Shown piece after piece: positions 50,201 to 63,335 of a DNA stretch of 64,000 nucleotides. The notes beneath the pieces are model-generated. The model ran no database searches. It was not told the origin of the DNA and saw only the letters and a list, made by a program, of their open reading frames with translations. Position numbers and translations under genes: made by a program. Position 1 is the first letter of the stretch, and every line of letters starts with the position of its first letter. The stretch comes from Selaginella tamariscina (lineage: Eukaryota; Streptophyta; Lycopodiopsida; Selaginellales; Selaginellaceae), in contig PUQB01000311.1 in NCBI GenBank assembly GCA_003024785.1, positions 62,001 to 126,000 on the forward strand. Direction: 5' to 3'.

Positions 50201-50882
50201 ATTGCTGATGAATCAAAGAACAGGGACGTTCAATTACCAGATCGATATACTCACTATATAATATACAGGAGTCAAAGTAACATATACAAAATGTGTATTA
50301 ATTAATTAATTTGCCTAAATATTAACTTTGTTAAAATATAATTTATTTAATTAATTTAATTGAATAATTTAATTAGAAATTATTATCAATGAATTGAACA
50401 TTGATTAAAATTCTCACTGGATTATGAATTAAACAGATCGTATTCCAAAGGTTAAGGGGTTAACTGATGAATTCAAATTTTAAAGTTCAAAAAAGAAAAG
50501 AACCATATGTGACAAGTGCACGTCTATAAATATAATGTAAATATAATAATAAAATCTAGTGGCAATACAACACAGTAAATACACAGAGACAAAAAACTTT
50601 TGTATCCTTGTATTCAATCTTAGGGTTTATATAAAAATATATATATTTCTAATATAAGATTAGTTATACCATAAATATCTTTAGTAACTTCTAAATATAC
50701 CAAAATTACCACCATTATTAATGTATATATATACACATAAAATACATATATTTAAATTAGTTATTGATATATCCCATTGTATAAATTGTTTATATCATAG
50801 CATACATACATGTATATATGTTGTACGCTGCTTTACGTCTATTCCCGTTATCAAGCACTTACATCGTAGGAAGTTTTTTGAG

Positions 50883-50917
<35 letters not shown>

Positions 50918-52115
50918 AGGTTGAGGCTTGACATTAAAGATCATTTACATGATCTCAGGTGTGTGCGTGTGCACGTGTTGAATGTTTACACGCATAGAAT
51001 TTGTTTTTAAATTCTTTACAGGATTAAAGTAGCATTAAGTTGACCGGTGGTTAACTGCAAAGGCAAATTATTGTTACCATAATTAATTAAATATAACACT
51101 AAATATATCGTAAAGTAAATTTTCTAGTTAAAGAACTTTTTTATTAAATCAAATAATGCTTTTATGTATTAGATTTGTTATTTATAATGGAAAATTATTG
51201 TTAAAATTACCCTCATTTATTTTATAAATGTTTAAATCATACATTTATTACTATTTCAATTGATAATGTTATTAATATTATCTTATCAAATTATTAAAGC
51301 AAAAATAGCTTAGGTCTGAAGATTTAAGCTACATTTTATTTGTTATTAATGGTGATTAGGATTAAACACATTAAAATTAATCTTTATATTCGAGTTACAA
51401 ATTGACATATAAATCGAAACGAATAATAAAAATACATTTTACTTTGCTATAATATAATATAATAGTATTATGTAACATAAGTCAAGAGCTTTGTTGGTGC
51501 ATTCTTTTTGTGCATCCAGTGTTATCCTAAATTCTTTAACTATGTAATAAAATAAATAACTTGTTAAAAAACAAATACTGAATTTCAAACTAATTGATGC
51601 AAAATGGAAAAAATAAGCATAATTTAAAAAGTGGATGCAGTAAATTCTCCCAACTGATGTGGAATCTCTTATATAATATAAATTAAATTCAATTTAATAA
51701 TTTCATATGGTTATGCTTTTTAAACAGCAATATGGATGAACTTATATACAGGTGGTATATGCATTCTTCATTAGACGTGGCTATAAAGCCTACAAGATAA
51801 ATAAAAAATCTTGTCATGTTTACTAAACTAAAAGATTTATTGTTTACATACATACAGAGACACACACACATATAAAGCCTTAGATGCAAAGACCATGAAC
51901 TTATACTTTATATTTATTTTACTAAAGTGAAAATATAACTAATTTCCTAAAAGAGCCTTAAAGTAGAGTTTATAGCTAATAGATTATTTTATACGAACAA
52001 TTATTATTTAAAATAAAAGATTAATTGCTAAATACTGCCAGATTAATTGCTAAATACTGCCAGCTATTTACAGTTGCCCGCGTTCAACGGTATGCTTAGT
52101 TATTTCTGGAACAAA
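50201..52115. other. AT-rich intergenic DNA between L3 and RELCH remnant
   Basis: 50.25-50.7 kb is the LRR 5' flank shared with L1 and L2. 50.82-51.1 kb is shared, inverted, with 26.66-27.04 kb. A GT run lies at 50886-50915. No coding evidence was seen. Confidence 0.5.
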
Positions 52116-53620
52116 TTACTTACCTCCTACCAAAGTTTGTTCCTCATCATTCTTTTCAACACGCCTTCTTCCTGGTTGAGTTGGGCTTGATGGTTGCTCA
52201 GATATTGGCTGTAAACAGTTGAAATAATGAAACACACACACACACGCATGCATAAAAGAAATACATCTGTTTATTTTCAGTTATAGATATTATACGTGAA
52301 TCTCTATCTATACATATATACTCTTGATGCGTACATGTATGTATGTACAAACCTGTGGTGTGGACGGTCTAGATTCACCAAAGATGGCACTCATGGACCT
52401 GGTGGACATGCTGAGATGAGCATTCACAACTTTGGTGATGGCTTCAAACTTTCCCGCAGATCTCTCTCTTGTTATCATCTCCAATGCTTCCTTAGAATTT
52501 GCGTGTGTAATTAAGGGGGGGGAGATAGATTATATAGATGGCATACATACATACGGAAGCCCGTATACGTATATGTTGAAGCAACAGCTGCATAGTTACC
52601 TGTGCCATTTAAAGAACGAATAGCTTCACAGAAAACATCCGCTTTCTCTCATTGACGCTTTGGATTCGTTCCCATGGAATCTGCAGTTAAAACCAACAAC
52701 TTCTGCAGCAAATGTGGAGCAGCATTCCTTGTCAAGGCAACAGAAAAGAATTCATTATGGGTGTGTAGACAACTTACATTTACATATTCACAGATACAAT
52801 GTATCTATATTTTTCAGGTGGTGCCTATGAGTACAAAATATGACGTGTATGTGTGCGTGTGTGTACATAGTATAGATATAGTCTCGAAGAGCAGGTGCAG
52901 CCAATGGGACTGCAGAAGCTAATGTGCGGACAACCCCTATAACTGCTTCATTGGAGCCGTCGTCTAGGAAACCATCCATTTGCGCAGTAACCTACAACGT
53001 AGTAATCATACGATTAATATTAATCAATAGATAACAAAATGTGTGTGTGTGTGTGTGTATGAGAGAGAGAGAGATTCTGCTTCCGCTGTTGCTTTATCAA
53101 GACAAACACACATACACATGAAAGCCTGTGTGTATGTTTGTGTGTGTACACACACGCATGAAAAGCGCACCATGTCATGGGCAAAATGTTGAGCAACAAC
53201 GCCGAACGCAGGTATGCTTGTGTATTTAACTTTGAGATTTGTGTCTGATGCCAAAGTAACAAGTACAGGAAGCAATTGCTGTGTTACAAGTTGAACGCTA
53301 GCGTAAGGAACCTGATACAACAACCATTATACATATAAACACAGCTATTATAGGCTGTATCCAATCGTATACATGAAAATATAATTTGTATATGTCAAAT
53401 ATGAATGTGAGTGTACACAGACACACGCACACAACAGCTTACCAGTTCTTTGAGAAGAAGGGCAGTATGTACTTTGACACTGGCGTTCGTATTGAGAACG
53501 AGCTCCCAGAAAACACTTGTGATGATTTCATGGTGTTGCACAAATGAGCTGTAATTTGCACAATTAAATATAATAAGTTATTAAATACACTGTAACACAC
53601 AATAAACTTTCATATACCAG
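52116..53620 (-). pseudogene. RELCH-like (LisH/HEAT-repeat) gene remnant, second copy
   Basis: Minus-strand blocks in order: about 53435-53555 (HHEIITSVFWELVLNTNASV), 53160-53325 (QQLLPVLVTLASDTNLKVKY then IPAFGVVAQ), 52880-53000 (MDGFLDDGSNEAVIGVVRTL), 52640-52760, 52310-52500 (RSAGKFEAITKVVNAHL then SMSAIFGE) and a final Pro/Gln-rich block at 52120-52212. It is longer at both ends than the copy at 8-9 kb and includes the characteristic C-terminal SAGKFEAI..VVNAHL..FGE motif. Premature stops and the missing N-terminal half make it a remnant. Confidence 0.6.
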
Positions 53621-54070
53621 AGGAATGTGATGGATTCTATAAGACCGCAGTTTGAACACAGCTCCATAAGCCATGTTTAAGTGATGAATCTAGCACTAAG
53701 TTCTTTAGAAAGGTTGATAATGTAGTTGTGTCAGTAAGCACCCCGGTAAGAACGGAATAAAATGCACTTAAAAGCCAAATATGGAGCAGTTTCTGTTTGT
53801 GGTTTGAGACCGGCGAAGATATATATTTATTTATTTATTTATATAGTTATATATATAGGGTGTTTAACATAATATTGTTATGTGCGCGCACGCGCGTGTG
53901 TCATAATACAAGCACATAATGTACTAAAATAACATATATTGATGTAGAAATCTACTATAATTATAGACTTACTCGAAATTCTAGTTGAGATAGTGGACCT
54001 AAGACTGGATAATTGAGAATCATCACCAAGTGATATGGGCTTGACAACCATCACGTGGTAATGTTCATAA
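53621..54070. other. Junction between RELCH remnant and K6
   Basis: Exon-like homology to the kelch gene stops near 54070. In between are TTTA and GT/GC microsatellites and no gene. This is a duplication breakpoint. Confidence 0.45.
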
Positions 54071-54683
54071 ACACTGACGAAAGTTGATAATTAATTCGAC
54101 TGCTACAGTGTCAAAGAATATCCTCCATGCCACTCTTTTAGTATGTGAGAATATTAATAACATATATATACACATTTTAAACACATATATATGCATGCAT
54201 ATATTCATTTGGGTACATATAACTATCTATATCTGTGTGTAAACGACTATAAGACATGTACAAACATACAACTTACAAGCATACAAATATTATATCCTTT
54301 ATTATACATTGTAACCTGTCGTGCACACAGGCACGCGCGCGCACACACACCTTTCTCTAAGAGACTTTTTGAATTGAATGCAGCATACCCAGGAGCGGAA
54401 GATACGTAGAAAGTGTGCTTTCTTCCTGTGTTTATCCGCTAAGCCCTCCTCTTCTCTGCACTCTCCAGCTCCTTTTTGTGTGCATTTGGGGGAAACCTAT
54501 AAACACATATATAAATATTATTAAATCGAAAGATGTATATATTTTAAGCTTCTTGGTGATACTAGCCCTTGCCTGTCTTGCAGTAAATACAGAAATGATT
54601 TACTTAGAATTCGCCTTTCCCAGACGCTCTCTACTTTACAAAGAATCTCCACTTTGCCAGTTGTATTTGTGAGAAAGGTGCTG

Positions 54684-54720
<37 letters not shown>

Positions 54721-55073
54721 GTATATGTAGCTGTAGAAATAATCAAGGGACATATATATGGGCTTGTGTATATTCTCGTCAGGTGCGTAAGAGAGCAAAC
54801 ATGAAAACCTTTAGACACATAACATATATGTGGACGCGCACAACCGAAATAGAGAGAGATCACCATCTTTTTTCCTTGAGTTCTTGACAAAACGGAGAGC
54901 ACTGCATTCATACGCCTGGACAGCCATATACGCTGTGTGAGATGTACCGCAGAGCTTTGTATAGTCCGCACTTGTGCAAATAGACGCATGTATTCCTGCC
55001 CCTTATAAAGCCTTCTTCAATAAGCTTTTTTCTTGTTCATTTTCCACTTCCCTCTGTTCTTTTGACTACAAAA

Positions 55074-55141
<68 letters not shown>

Positions 55142-55910
55142 TTACCGACAGGAACGTATATACATACCTTAAGTAAGGAAACTAGCTGTTGATTACGTTG
55201 TTCAAGCTCCAGCAAAGCCGCCGCATTCTTTTGCCTTTCCCTACGAGATGTTACTCCCTAGCAGAACATAATATTTAACAACATGTTGATGTTAAACAGA
55301 AGATTTATGTGCTACAATATTCGCATATAATTATAAATGAACGTATAAATATAAATGAATTAAAAAAAATACACACTTTCAAATGTTAAGTAAACAAACC
55401 TGCGTTTCAAATGCTTGTAGAAGTAGGGACATGCAGGAGGGTGCAATTCCATGAAGCATTTGAGAGACAGTCCTTTAAAAAGAACACAAATTATATGTCT
55501 CAAAACTCATTCAGTTGGGAAGATACTGCATCTGCTTCCTGTATGAAAACCAAGATCATCAACTTTTGCTTGTTTCTTTGTGTGTGTGTGTGTGTGTGTG
55601 TGTGTGGGAGTGTGCATGTGTGTGTCTACATTGTATATGTATACAGTCATGTTATGTGCATATGAATAAGAACCTTGTTTGATTCCAAGAGCTTGGATTT
55701 GAGGATTCTGTTTCTTCTGTCAAGCTCTAATAGTGCTGCATTCTTCTCGCGCTCCCAGTGTGTAGTAAAACAATGTAAGAAAATTAGACAATAAATGAAC
55801 AATTTCTGAAATAAATGATGCAAAATGCAGGAAAACAATAGAAAAATACCATTTCTAAGAACTAGGGTTACAAACTAGATGTGGTATATTCTATCCCAAC
55901 GGTCCGCAGA
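54071..55910 (-). pseudogene. Kelch/Sfi1-like gene, 5' part only (K6)
   Basis: Minus-strand exons matching exons 1-6 of K4: about 55670-55770, 55400-55550, 55175-55260, 54860-55060, 54340-54670 and 54082-54140. The gene is cut within the W-motif region, so no kelch blades are present. A long GT/GA microsatellite (55078-55138) fills one intron. A roughly 100-bp insertion at 54440-54545 splits exon 5. Confidence 0.6.
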
Positions 55911-57604
55911 TGCATTATAAAGTTTTGGTCGTTTGGCACTAGTCATTAACTTAAGTGGGCTTAAAGTAATGGAAAATGGATTCACACTCGCCCTTAAATT
56001 GAGTAACCACTTTAATGGTTTAACTGTTAAAGGGCATTGAATTGCACCAGCCTTAATTTAAGAAATCACTTACTTAAGGGTTTTTAAGGGTTTGATTGTT
56101 AAGACAGTGTAATCCCTTAACTTAACTTATTTTAAGGAAATAATAACATTTTATAAAGAAAATTTAAGGGAGGGGTAGCCACCCTTAACGGTAGTGCGTG
56201 CCTCTTTCCGATAATGAAATTTCATATCAGTTTTTTCACAACCTTTTGTTTTTTTTTTTATTAAAATAAAATTATTTTTCATGTGTACTGTGTATTATTT
56301 TATTTTATTTATAATTCACACCATTTGTTAGGCACTAATTTGGAAATTGTTAATTCTCTTTTTTTTATTATTTATTATTTATTTCTTTTTGTGACCATAA
56401 TAAATATTATGTGTTCAAGATAAACTTAAAATATGAAAAAGGATGTATATTAATATTTTGTAACTTTTTTATTAAATAAATAAAAATATGAAATGCAAAT
56501 ATATGTATACACACACGTTAACACACATGTGTATGTGTATATAATATTTTTCATAAAGTTTTTACTTGTTTAATCATATCTAAAATATATAAAATTTTAA
56601 TTATCTATCATATACAATATTATATATAAGTATATAAATTTATGAGTATAAAGTCCAATATGTATTGCATAAGCATTTCACGATATTTTATATTTTTCAT
56701 TTTAAATAATAAAAATTAAGGATGCACATATTATTTAAATCATGGATACTATAAATATATAACTTGATATAATAATGTTAAATTCATTATAAAAATAATT
56801 AAATTAATAATCTTAACTTAAATGTAAATATAAAGTATATTGTATTAACTTAAGTTAAATTAAAAGCAATATTTAAATCCATTGTCCTTAATATTTTTAT
56901 ATGTAAATTCATTGCCCTTGCCAAAATCCCTTAATTTAAGTTAAAAAATTAAGAATTTACATGTGCAAATCTATTACAATCCCATTTAAAACCCTTAACT
57001 TTTTTTTCTTAAAAGTTGATGCAACTTAACCCTTACTTAACTTATGCATGCTAAGTTAAGTTAAGAAGAAGGAAGGAAAAATGACCCTAATTCTCATGGT
57101 TAGTATATTTAAATGGCTTAGATAAACTATATTATTTACATGTTTTATTCTTTATTGACACCTTCTGAATCAAAATTAATTAATTTTTATGTATTTTTAT
57201 TGTCCAAATAGACTTTGTAAGGTCCAGGTGCTTATTACAATTAATTAATTTTAGCTAGCAACTAGTTTTTTTTAATGCACTTTTTATGTATAGATAATAC
57301 TAACAGTAATATAAATATAAACAAGTAGTTTCTAGGTTATATATGTGGCTTTTGAATATGACAATGATGGTTTCTTCATTCCAGGTATTTGACTTCCATG
57401 GAATGCACTTTGTTCTCGGTGCATGTTCAATAAGAAAGTGGAACAGGCAAGTGTGGTCTTCCTGTACTGCACTTTCGATGTACATTGTGTTTAACATAAT
57501 ATTAACAGTAATATAAAAATTCATAATAAAGTGGATTTTTTTATAAGGTAAGTTCTAACTTTACTTAGAATTTCTTATAAATATTTAATAACACATTGAC
57601 TAAC
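55911..57604. other. AT-rich spacer, possible decayed element
   Basis: 55.92-57.09 kb has no counterpart in the other spacers and starts and ends with TTAAG-rich words (for example TTAACTTAAG and CTTAACTTAA), suggesting a large nonautonomous insertion whose ends I could not fix. 57.1-57.6 kb again matches 31.5-31.7 kb inverted. Confidence 0.35.
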
Positions 57605-57803
57605 AAATGTTATCAATTAATCTTGCATTTTATTAACAAATTTAATGTTATCAATTAATCTTGCATTTTTATTAAAAATTTAATGTTATCAATTAATGTT
57701 GCATTTTATTAACATTTTATTAACAAATTTAATGTTATCAATTAATCTTGTAAAAAATTTAATGTTATCAATTAATGTTGCATTTTTATTAACAAATTTA
57801 ATA
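57605..57803. repeat. Tandem repeat, about 40-bp unit, five copies
   Basis: Units contain ATGTTATCAATTAATCTTGC followed by a T-rich run and TTAACAAATTTA. Unit length varies. The sequence is related to one arm of the hairpin at 43388-43472. Confidence 0.75.
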
Positions 57804-57821
57804 TGCTTCTAAAAGAGACAA

Positions 57822-57888
57822 CCTCAGCGAAGTTGAACTCACAACCTTCTGTGTGTAAGACAGTGATAAATAGTACACTATAAGACTA
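57822..57888 (-). pseudogene. tRNA-Val-like sequence T7
   Basis: Decayed minus-strand copy with bases lost in the D arm. Confidence 0.45.
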
Positions 57889-58070
57889 TTACTTTTTATA
57901 TTTATTTAACAACTAATTTTTAAACCAAACATGTCAAAGTGCTCATCTATCTCTTTGATGTGGATGCCTCTCTCTCGTTTATTCAAAACGATTTTAAGCA
58001 TTTTCCGTATGCATGGTTTAACTGTCATAACATATTGTACAATAATCTAGTGTAAAATAAAACACTACAT

Positions 58071-58075
58071 ATATG
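58071..58075. repeat. Target duplication of Ty3 element 2, left
   Basis: ATATG, repeated at 61782-61786. Confidence 0.75.
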
Positions 58076-58284
58076 TGTTACGACCCGTATAATGAATCAA
58101 AGAATATTCCCCAGAAAGATATAAGTTAGAATATTCCTAAAGAGCTATACCTAGATCTAAGAGAATTAAGGCACACTAATATGAGAAGCCTTTTTGGAGA
58201 GCAGCGTGTGGAGACTAGAGACAGCTTGGGGGAGGTCGGGTGGTTTTGTGAGGGTCTCTAGTTTGTACGTAGTGGTGCCTAACA
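58076..58284 (+). repeat. 5' LTR of Ty3 element 2
   Basis: 209 bp, TGTTACGAC to CCTAACA. Contains AGAATATTCC-type GAA/TTC blocks near its start. Confidence 0.85.
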
Positions 58285-58286
58285 AT

Positions 58287-58301
58287 TGGTATCAGAGAAG
58301 G
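58287..58301 (+). other. Primer binding site (tRNA-iMet)
   Basis: TGGTATCAGAGAAGG, two bases after the LTR; standard for plant LTR elements. Confidence 0.85.
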
Positions 58302-58670
58302 TTCGAGATGAGTGCCTGGTGGGAAGGGATAATACCATCTGTATGGAAACGTTGGACACTGAAAGACAAATTGTCCAAGAGAAGCAAGCCCAAGGGCAAA
58401 AGTTTCAATGGTAGCAAGAACAAGTAAATGCCTAAGAAGCTTTAGGAGATGGGGCATCAAAGGAGATTTCTCTAAATCACAAGGTAAATTTTTATTTGTT
58501 CTTGCTCAATAGGTAAACTACATAGCACGGGAGGAGCCACACACACGTGCTATTGTGGTGGGGGACGACTTGGTGAGCGTCCAGTGCGAGTCCTTGTGTA
58601 TAGCATAAGTAGCGATAACTTTGTGTCAACAAAGTTAGTGGAGGAGTGAAGCTTACCCACAAAGACTGTG

Positions 58671-59215
58671 CCTCAATATGAATTTGAGGGCTAGCTATCA
58701 CACATAGCTACAATGCTTGTGTGGAGGAGTTACAACTGGAGGTTGGCAAAACCCAGCTGGTGGAGCTGCACGAAGACAGTGCCTCAATACGAGATTGAGG
58801 GCTCAGCTATCACACAGAGCTACAGTGCTTGTGTGGAGGAGTTACAGCTGGAGGTTGGCAAAACCCAGCTGGTGGAGTTGCGCAAAGAGCCTCAATACGA
58901 GATTGAGGGCTCAGCTATCACACAGAGCTATAGTGCTTGTGTGGAGGAGTTATAGCTGTAGGTTGGTAAAACCAGCTGGTGGAGCTGTACGAAAGAGCCT
59001 CAATACGAGATTGAGGGCTCAGTTATCACACAGAGCTATAGTGCTTGTGTGGAGGAGTTACAACTGTAGGTTGACAAAACCTAGCTGGTGGAGTTGCACG
59101 AAGAGCCTCAATACGAGATTGAGGGCAGTTGTCACACAAGAGCTAAATTGCTTGTGTGGAGGAGTTACAATTAGAGGTTGGCAAAACCCAACTGGGGAGA
59201 CTTTCTTTCTTGCAG
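58671..59215 (+). repeat. Tandem 108-bp repeat, five copies, inside Ty3 element 2
   Basis: Units start with CCTCAATA at about 58671, 58782, 58890, 58998 and 59106. Where the frame is kept, each unit codes for 36 residues with the cores EELQLEVGKTQLVELRKE and QYEIEGSAITQSYSA, an amphipathic, possibly coiled-coil repeat. It lies between the gag and RT positions. Confidence 0.85.
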
Positions 59216-59459
59216 AGCTAGTGCGTGTGGATCCTAAGATCCACCAAGCACATGAAGCTTGAGTATAGTGAAGTGAAAGACACTTGGTTTGGAACAAAGC
59301 TTGAGTCTCCAAACAAGTTCTTTTACTGTCACCTTGAGCAAAGCTGTTGTGCAAGGAGTTTGCTGACGTCTTCCCTCCTGAGCTACCTCATGGCTTACCA
59401 CATGCAAGAGGTGTGACATGAGATGGTTGGAACAGGGTATGAAAGCCATTCCGACTAAG

Positions 59460-61440
59460 CCATGCTAAGGAGCAAGAGGTTAAGAGACAAGTGATGGAGC
59501 TATTGGAATATGGCTTCATACAACTGAGCAAGTCTCCATTTGGTGCACCAGTATTGCTTGTCAGAAAAAAATGGCACCATGAGGATGTGCATAGACTACA
59601 GAGCTCTCAACAAGCAAACAGTGAAGGACATGATGCCCATGCCATGTGTGGATACTATCATGGATCATCTCGGTGGAGCCAGAGTGTTCACCAAGATAGT
59701 TGGGCATTTCGAGTTCACTGTTATGCCATTCGGCTTAACAAATGCCCCAGTCACATTCACTGTTGAGACTGAGGTGTTTGGTGACTACTTGCACGACTTT
59801 GTGGAGATCTTCCTCAACGATATTCTTATTTACAGTAAGAATGTGCAGCATTTGCGAAGAGTTCTTCAGTTGTTGAGGGAGAACAAGCTCTACAAAGAAG
59901 AGCAAATGTGCATTTGCTCAGTGCAAAGTGGAGTATTTGGGTCACATTGTGAGCCAAGTGGAGTGAAGACTGATCCACAGAAGGTGGCAGTGGTGGAGCA
60001 ATGGCCATTCCTAGCAATGCAGAAAGTTACGGAGTTTCTTGGGCATGGCTAGTTATTCCGCGGTATGTCAAGGATTATGCCAAGAAAGCTTCTCGTTAAC
60101 TAGGTTGCTAAGGAAGGACGTTCCCTTTGCATGAAGTGCTTCAGAGAAGAGCAGTTTCCAAGCTTTGAAACAAGCTTTGGTACGTGCACCAGTTTTATGT
60201 ATTGCAGATCCCTCTAAGCCTTATGAGGTATCGTGTGATGCAAGTGGAGTGGCCATTGGAGTTGTACTTATGCAAGAGGGAAGGCCTATTGCTTATAAGA
60301 GTCGTACTTGAATCCTGCAAGCAACAATACTCAACGTATGAGCAAGAACTACTGGCTATTGTTAATGCATTATGAGTTTGGAGGCACTATCTTTATGGTG
60401 CAAGTTTCAAAGTGTTTACAGATCACAAGACTTTGGTGTATCTGTTCAAACAGAAAGAGTTAAACTCTCGGCAAGCTCGATGGATGGTCAAATTTCCTAT
60501 TGAGCATTGCATGGGAAAGGCTAACGTGGTGGTAGATGCTTTGTCACGCGTTAGGAGAGCCACAGTGGTTAGAGAATTCCAAACACGCTTATGTAATGCA
60601 TTAACAAGGACGGTCAGTGAGTTTAGCCAGGTAGTTCAACATGCTCAAGCACAAGACGCTGAGGTGCAGGAGTTCAGAGGATAGAGCCACCATTCTCATT
60701 TTAGGATGGAGTTTTGTACTACAATGGCCGTGTGTATCTTCCTCGTGTGGACATTTGATCATTCAGGTACTATATTTCATCATGATCACCCGGAGGCTGG
60801 TCATTTTGGGGAGAGAAAACATATGAGTTGATCAAGAGAAGGTTCTATTGGAGGAATATGAAAGCTAATATCATAGAGTAATATAGGACTTGTGACAAGT
60901 GTCAACGTGCCCAAGGAAAAACCAAGTGGGCTATTAGTACCATTGCCTATTCCAACAGGCGATGGGGTAGTATCTCTATGGACTTTGTACCCATTTGCCA
61001 AGGACACAGTGGCATTGGAATGAGTCCATATTATGCTATGTTTGGACGGCATTCCAAGACATCTTTTGAGCTGGGTTTAGCAAGTAAAAAAGCTCAAGGC
61101 AACATGGATGAGGAAGCTAAAGATCTGAGTGTTGAGCTTAGAAACATTCAGAGTTTGTGCAAGAAGAACTTATAAGTAGTTCAAAGCCGTAGGAAGTTTT
61201 GCTAATGAGCATAGAAGCTTCCAAGAGTTCCAGGTGGGAGACTATGTATGTCTCCAAGTGGTATTTGCCACACATGTAAGGCAGAACACTATTGTGGCCT
61301 TACGGAAGGGACACAATGATAAGTTGTCTCCCAGGTACTCAAGTCCTTATGAAATTCTGGAGCGTATCGATGTGGCATATCGACTACGGTTGCCAGAAGG
61401 AATGAGGGAGTGTTTCATGTTAGCCAGTTAAAGAGAGTAC
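59460..61440 (+). pseudogene. pol remnants of Ty3 element 2
   Basis: Recognisable pieces are in several frames: reverse transcriptase (MRMCIDYRALNKQTVKD, VMPFGLTNAPVTF), then FLNDILIYS where the family has YxDD, then RNase H end (FTDHKTLVYLF, VVVDALSRV, about 60410-60560) and integrase pieces (about 60690-61180), then a C-terminal integrase tail (about 61230-61430). The catalytic YxDD is changed to LND, and frameshifts occur near 59570, 60050 and 60230-60380, so it is inactive. Confidence 0.8.
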
Positions 61441-61544
61441 TCACAAGGAACAAGTCCCGGTAGATTCTTTGTGGATGTACGAGGCTAATGATACAGGACC
61501 AGTTGAGTAAGTTATACTGCCCTTGAGGACAAGGACTTGCTAAT

Positions 61545-61555
61545 GGGGGGAGGAT
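61545..61555 (+). other. Polypurine tract of Ty3 element 2
   Basis: GGGGGGAGGA immediately upstream of the 3' LTR. Confidence 0.7.
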
Positions 61556-61781
61556 TGTTACGACTCATATAACGAATCAAAGAATATTCCCTAGAAAGGT
61601 ATAAGCTAGAATATTCCTAAAGAGCTATACCTAGATCTAAGAGAATTAAGGTCACACTAATATGGGAAGCCTTTTTGGAGAGCAGCGTGTGGAGACTAGA
61701 GACAGCCGGAGACTAGAGACAGCTTGGGGAGGTCGAGTGGTTTTGTGAGGGTCTCTAGTTTGTACATAGTGGTGCCTAACA
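61556..61781 (+). repeat. 3' LTR of Ty3 element 2
   Basis: 226 bp. It differs from the 5' LTR by substitutions and a 17-bp internal tandem duplication (GGAGACTAGAGACAGC repeated). Confidence 0.85.
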
Positions 61782-61786
61782 ATATG

Positions 61787-62150
61787 TGTGTTCAAAACAG
61801 AAGTCCTGATAGTTAACCCATTGTTAAGAAAAATAAAACGTTTCGCTTCATCATTTGGCATTCGGAACCTTCGGCATGTATATAATATGCATGTGTATAG
61901 TGTTGTATATATATTCGCCGACAGTATCATGTTATCATATTATATGTGTACAAATCCTAGTTTAATAAATATTTAATAAGTAAATTATTTATTTTACTAG
62001 TAAAATATCCTTATTGAAATATAATTTATATTTTATTTAAATAGAATCAACATCAACTTAGAATCAGAGCGTTTCTTTATAATCATTTAAGTCGAGTTTA
62101 GTTTAAAGATGGTTTTAATCAACATGTATATGTACACACGCGCACACGTA
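61787..62150. other. Spacer continued after Ty3 element 2
   Basis: Matches 44.64-44.99 kb in the same orientation. No gene. Confidence 0.5.
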
Positions 62151-63290
62151 TGCAGGCGCACTGAATAAGCAAGTGCAAGATCCTGTAGGTTTTCTCGTAT
62201 TGAACAACAACGTTTCTAAGTGTGTGTACTTTGCTTCTTTCTTCCCCCAACTCCCGTTTCATGACACCTAATCAGGTGTGTGTGCGTGTGTTATTTATAA
62301 GTATATACATATATATAACCACTCGTATATACGTGATGACCACTACAACATGCATAAATACTTATATAATGTTTTGTTAAGAGTGAAGATATTTGGTATA
62401 CATAGTTAATAATAAATGTATCACTGAGCTTCAAAATATTAATACATGTGTAAATCAGACGTGAACGAGATTATATAACAATAACTACTTGAGTTATATA
62501 CTTCAAAAATTTACCATATATATAAATATTGTTATAATTGTAAGTTTTAATCTACTTACCTGCTCCAGTTCTTAAGTGAAGTATATCTCAAGTATTCTCC
62601 CAATATGATAAACTGTTGACTGGTCAACAGTATGGCATGCATTGACCTTCCACAGACTAGCCTGACTTTAAGTATATTCCATTTCTTCCATGTGTATGTA
62701 AACCGTATCAAAATTGTATACATCTACATTATACATATACAAGAATCCTTCTTACTAGTGATGCCTTATGGAGCTTTAATCAACAAGTACTCTGTGCATA
62801 TGAAAGAGATCAAAGAACATTATACATATGTATGTGAGTTAACAAGCTCCCAGTGCATAGTTATATGAAGATCGTTTAAGTTGCTCTTGCCATCATAATC
62901 ACCAAACACTACATTTTCATAGCAGCTCCAACGGACTGACGGTATATCCCCATAATATGCTGGCAAATGCCAATCCATATACAGTACTGCGTGTCTAATA
63001 GCTCAGTTTTTGTACGGTATCCTCCAAATACCTACATTAGTTTACCGTCGTCTGGTCCTGATAATATTCCCATCCGATGCTCTACTCTGGACCATACACA
63101 AGAAAGCTTTATCTATTATATACATCATGTGTATGTCTGCATATATGTTACATAGAAATGATATACATGTATGCGTGTGTACCTCCATAAAGCTTTATGA
63201 TCTACTCCATATGCATTGTATGTGTACGTGGGTGTTACATAGGAGCCCATGTAGAATCCACTGCATACATACACACACACATATACATAT

Positions 63291-63335
<45 letters not shown>

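Larger units (their letters stand above)
58076..61781 (+). mobile_element. Ty3-type LTR retrotransposon 2, decayed
   Basis: LTRs starting TGTTACGAC and ending CCTAACA, a 5-bp duplication, a primer site TGGTATCAGAGAAGG complementary to initiator tRNA-Met, and a purine tract before the 3' LTR define its borders exactly. The interior is only 3.3 kb with gag largely gone and pol in fragments. The element interrupts a spacer whose uninterrupted form is at about 44.63 kb. Confidence 0.9.

Noticed and set aside
58076..61781. Copia-type element
   Set aside because: Integrase remnants follow RT and RNase H, which is the Ty3 order.
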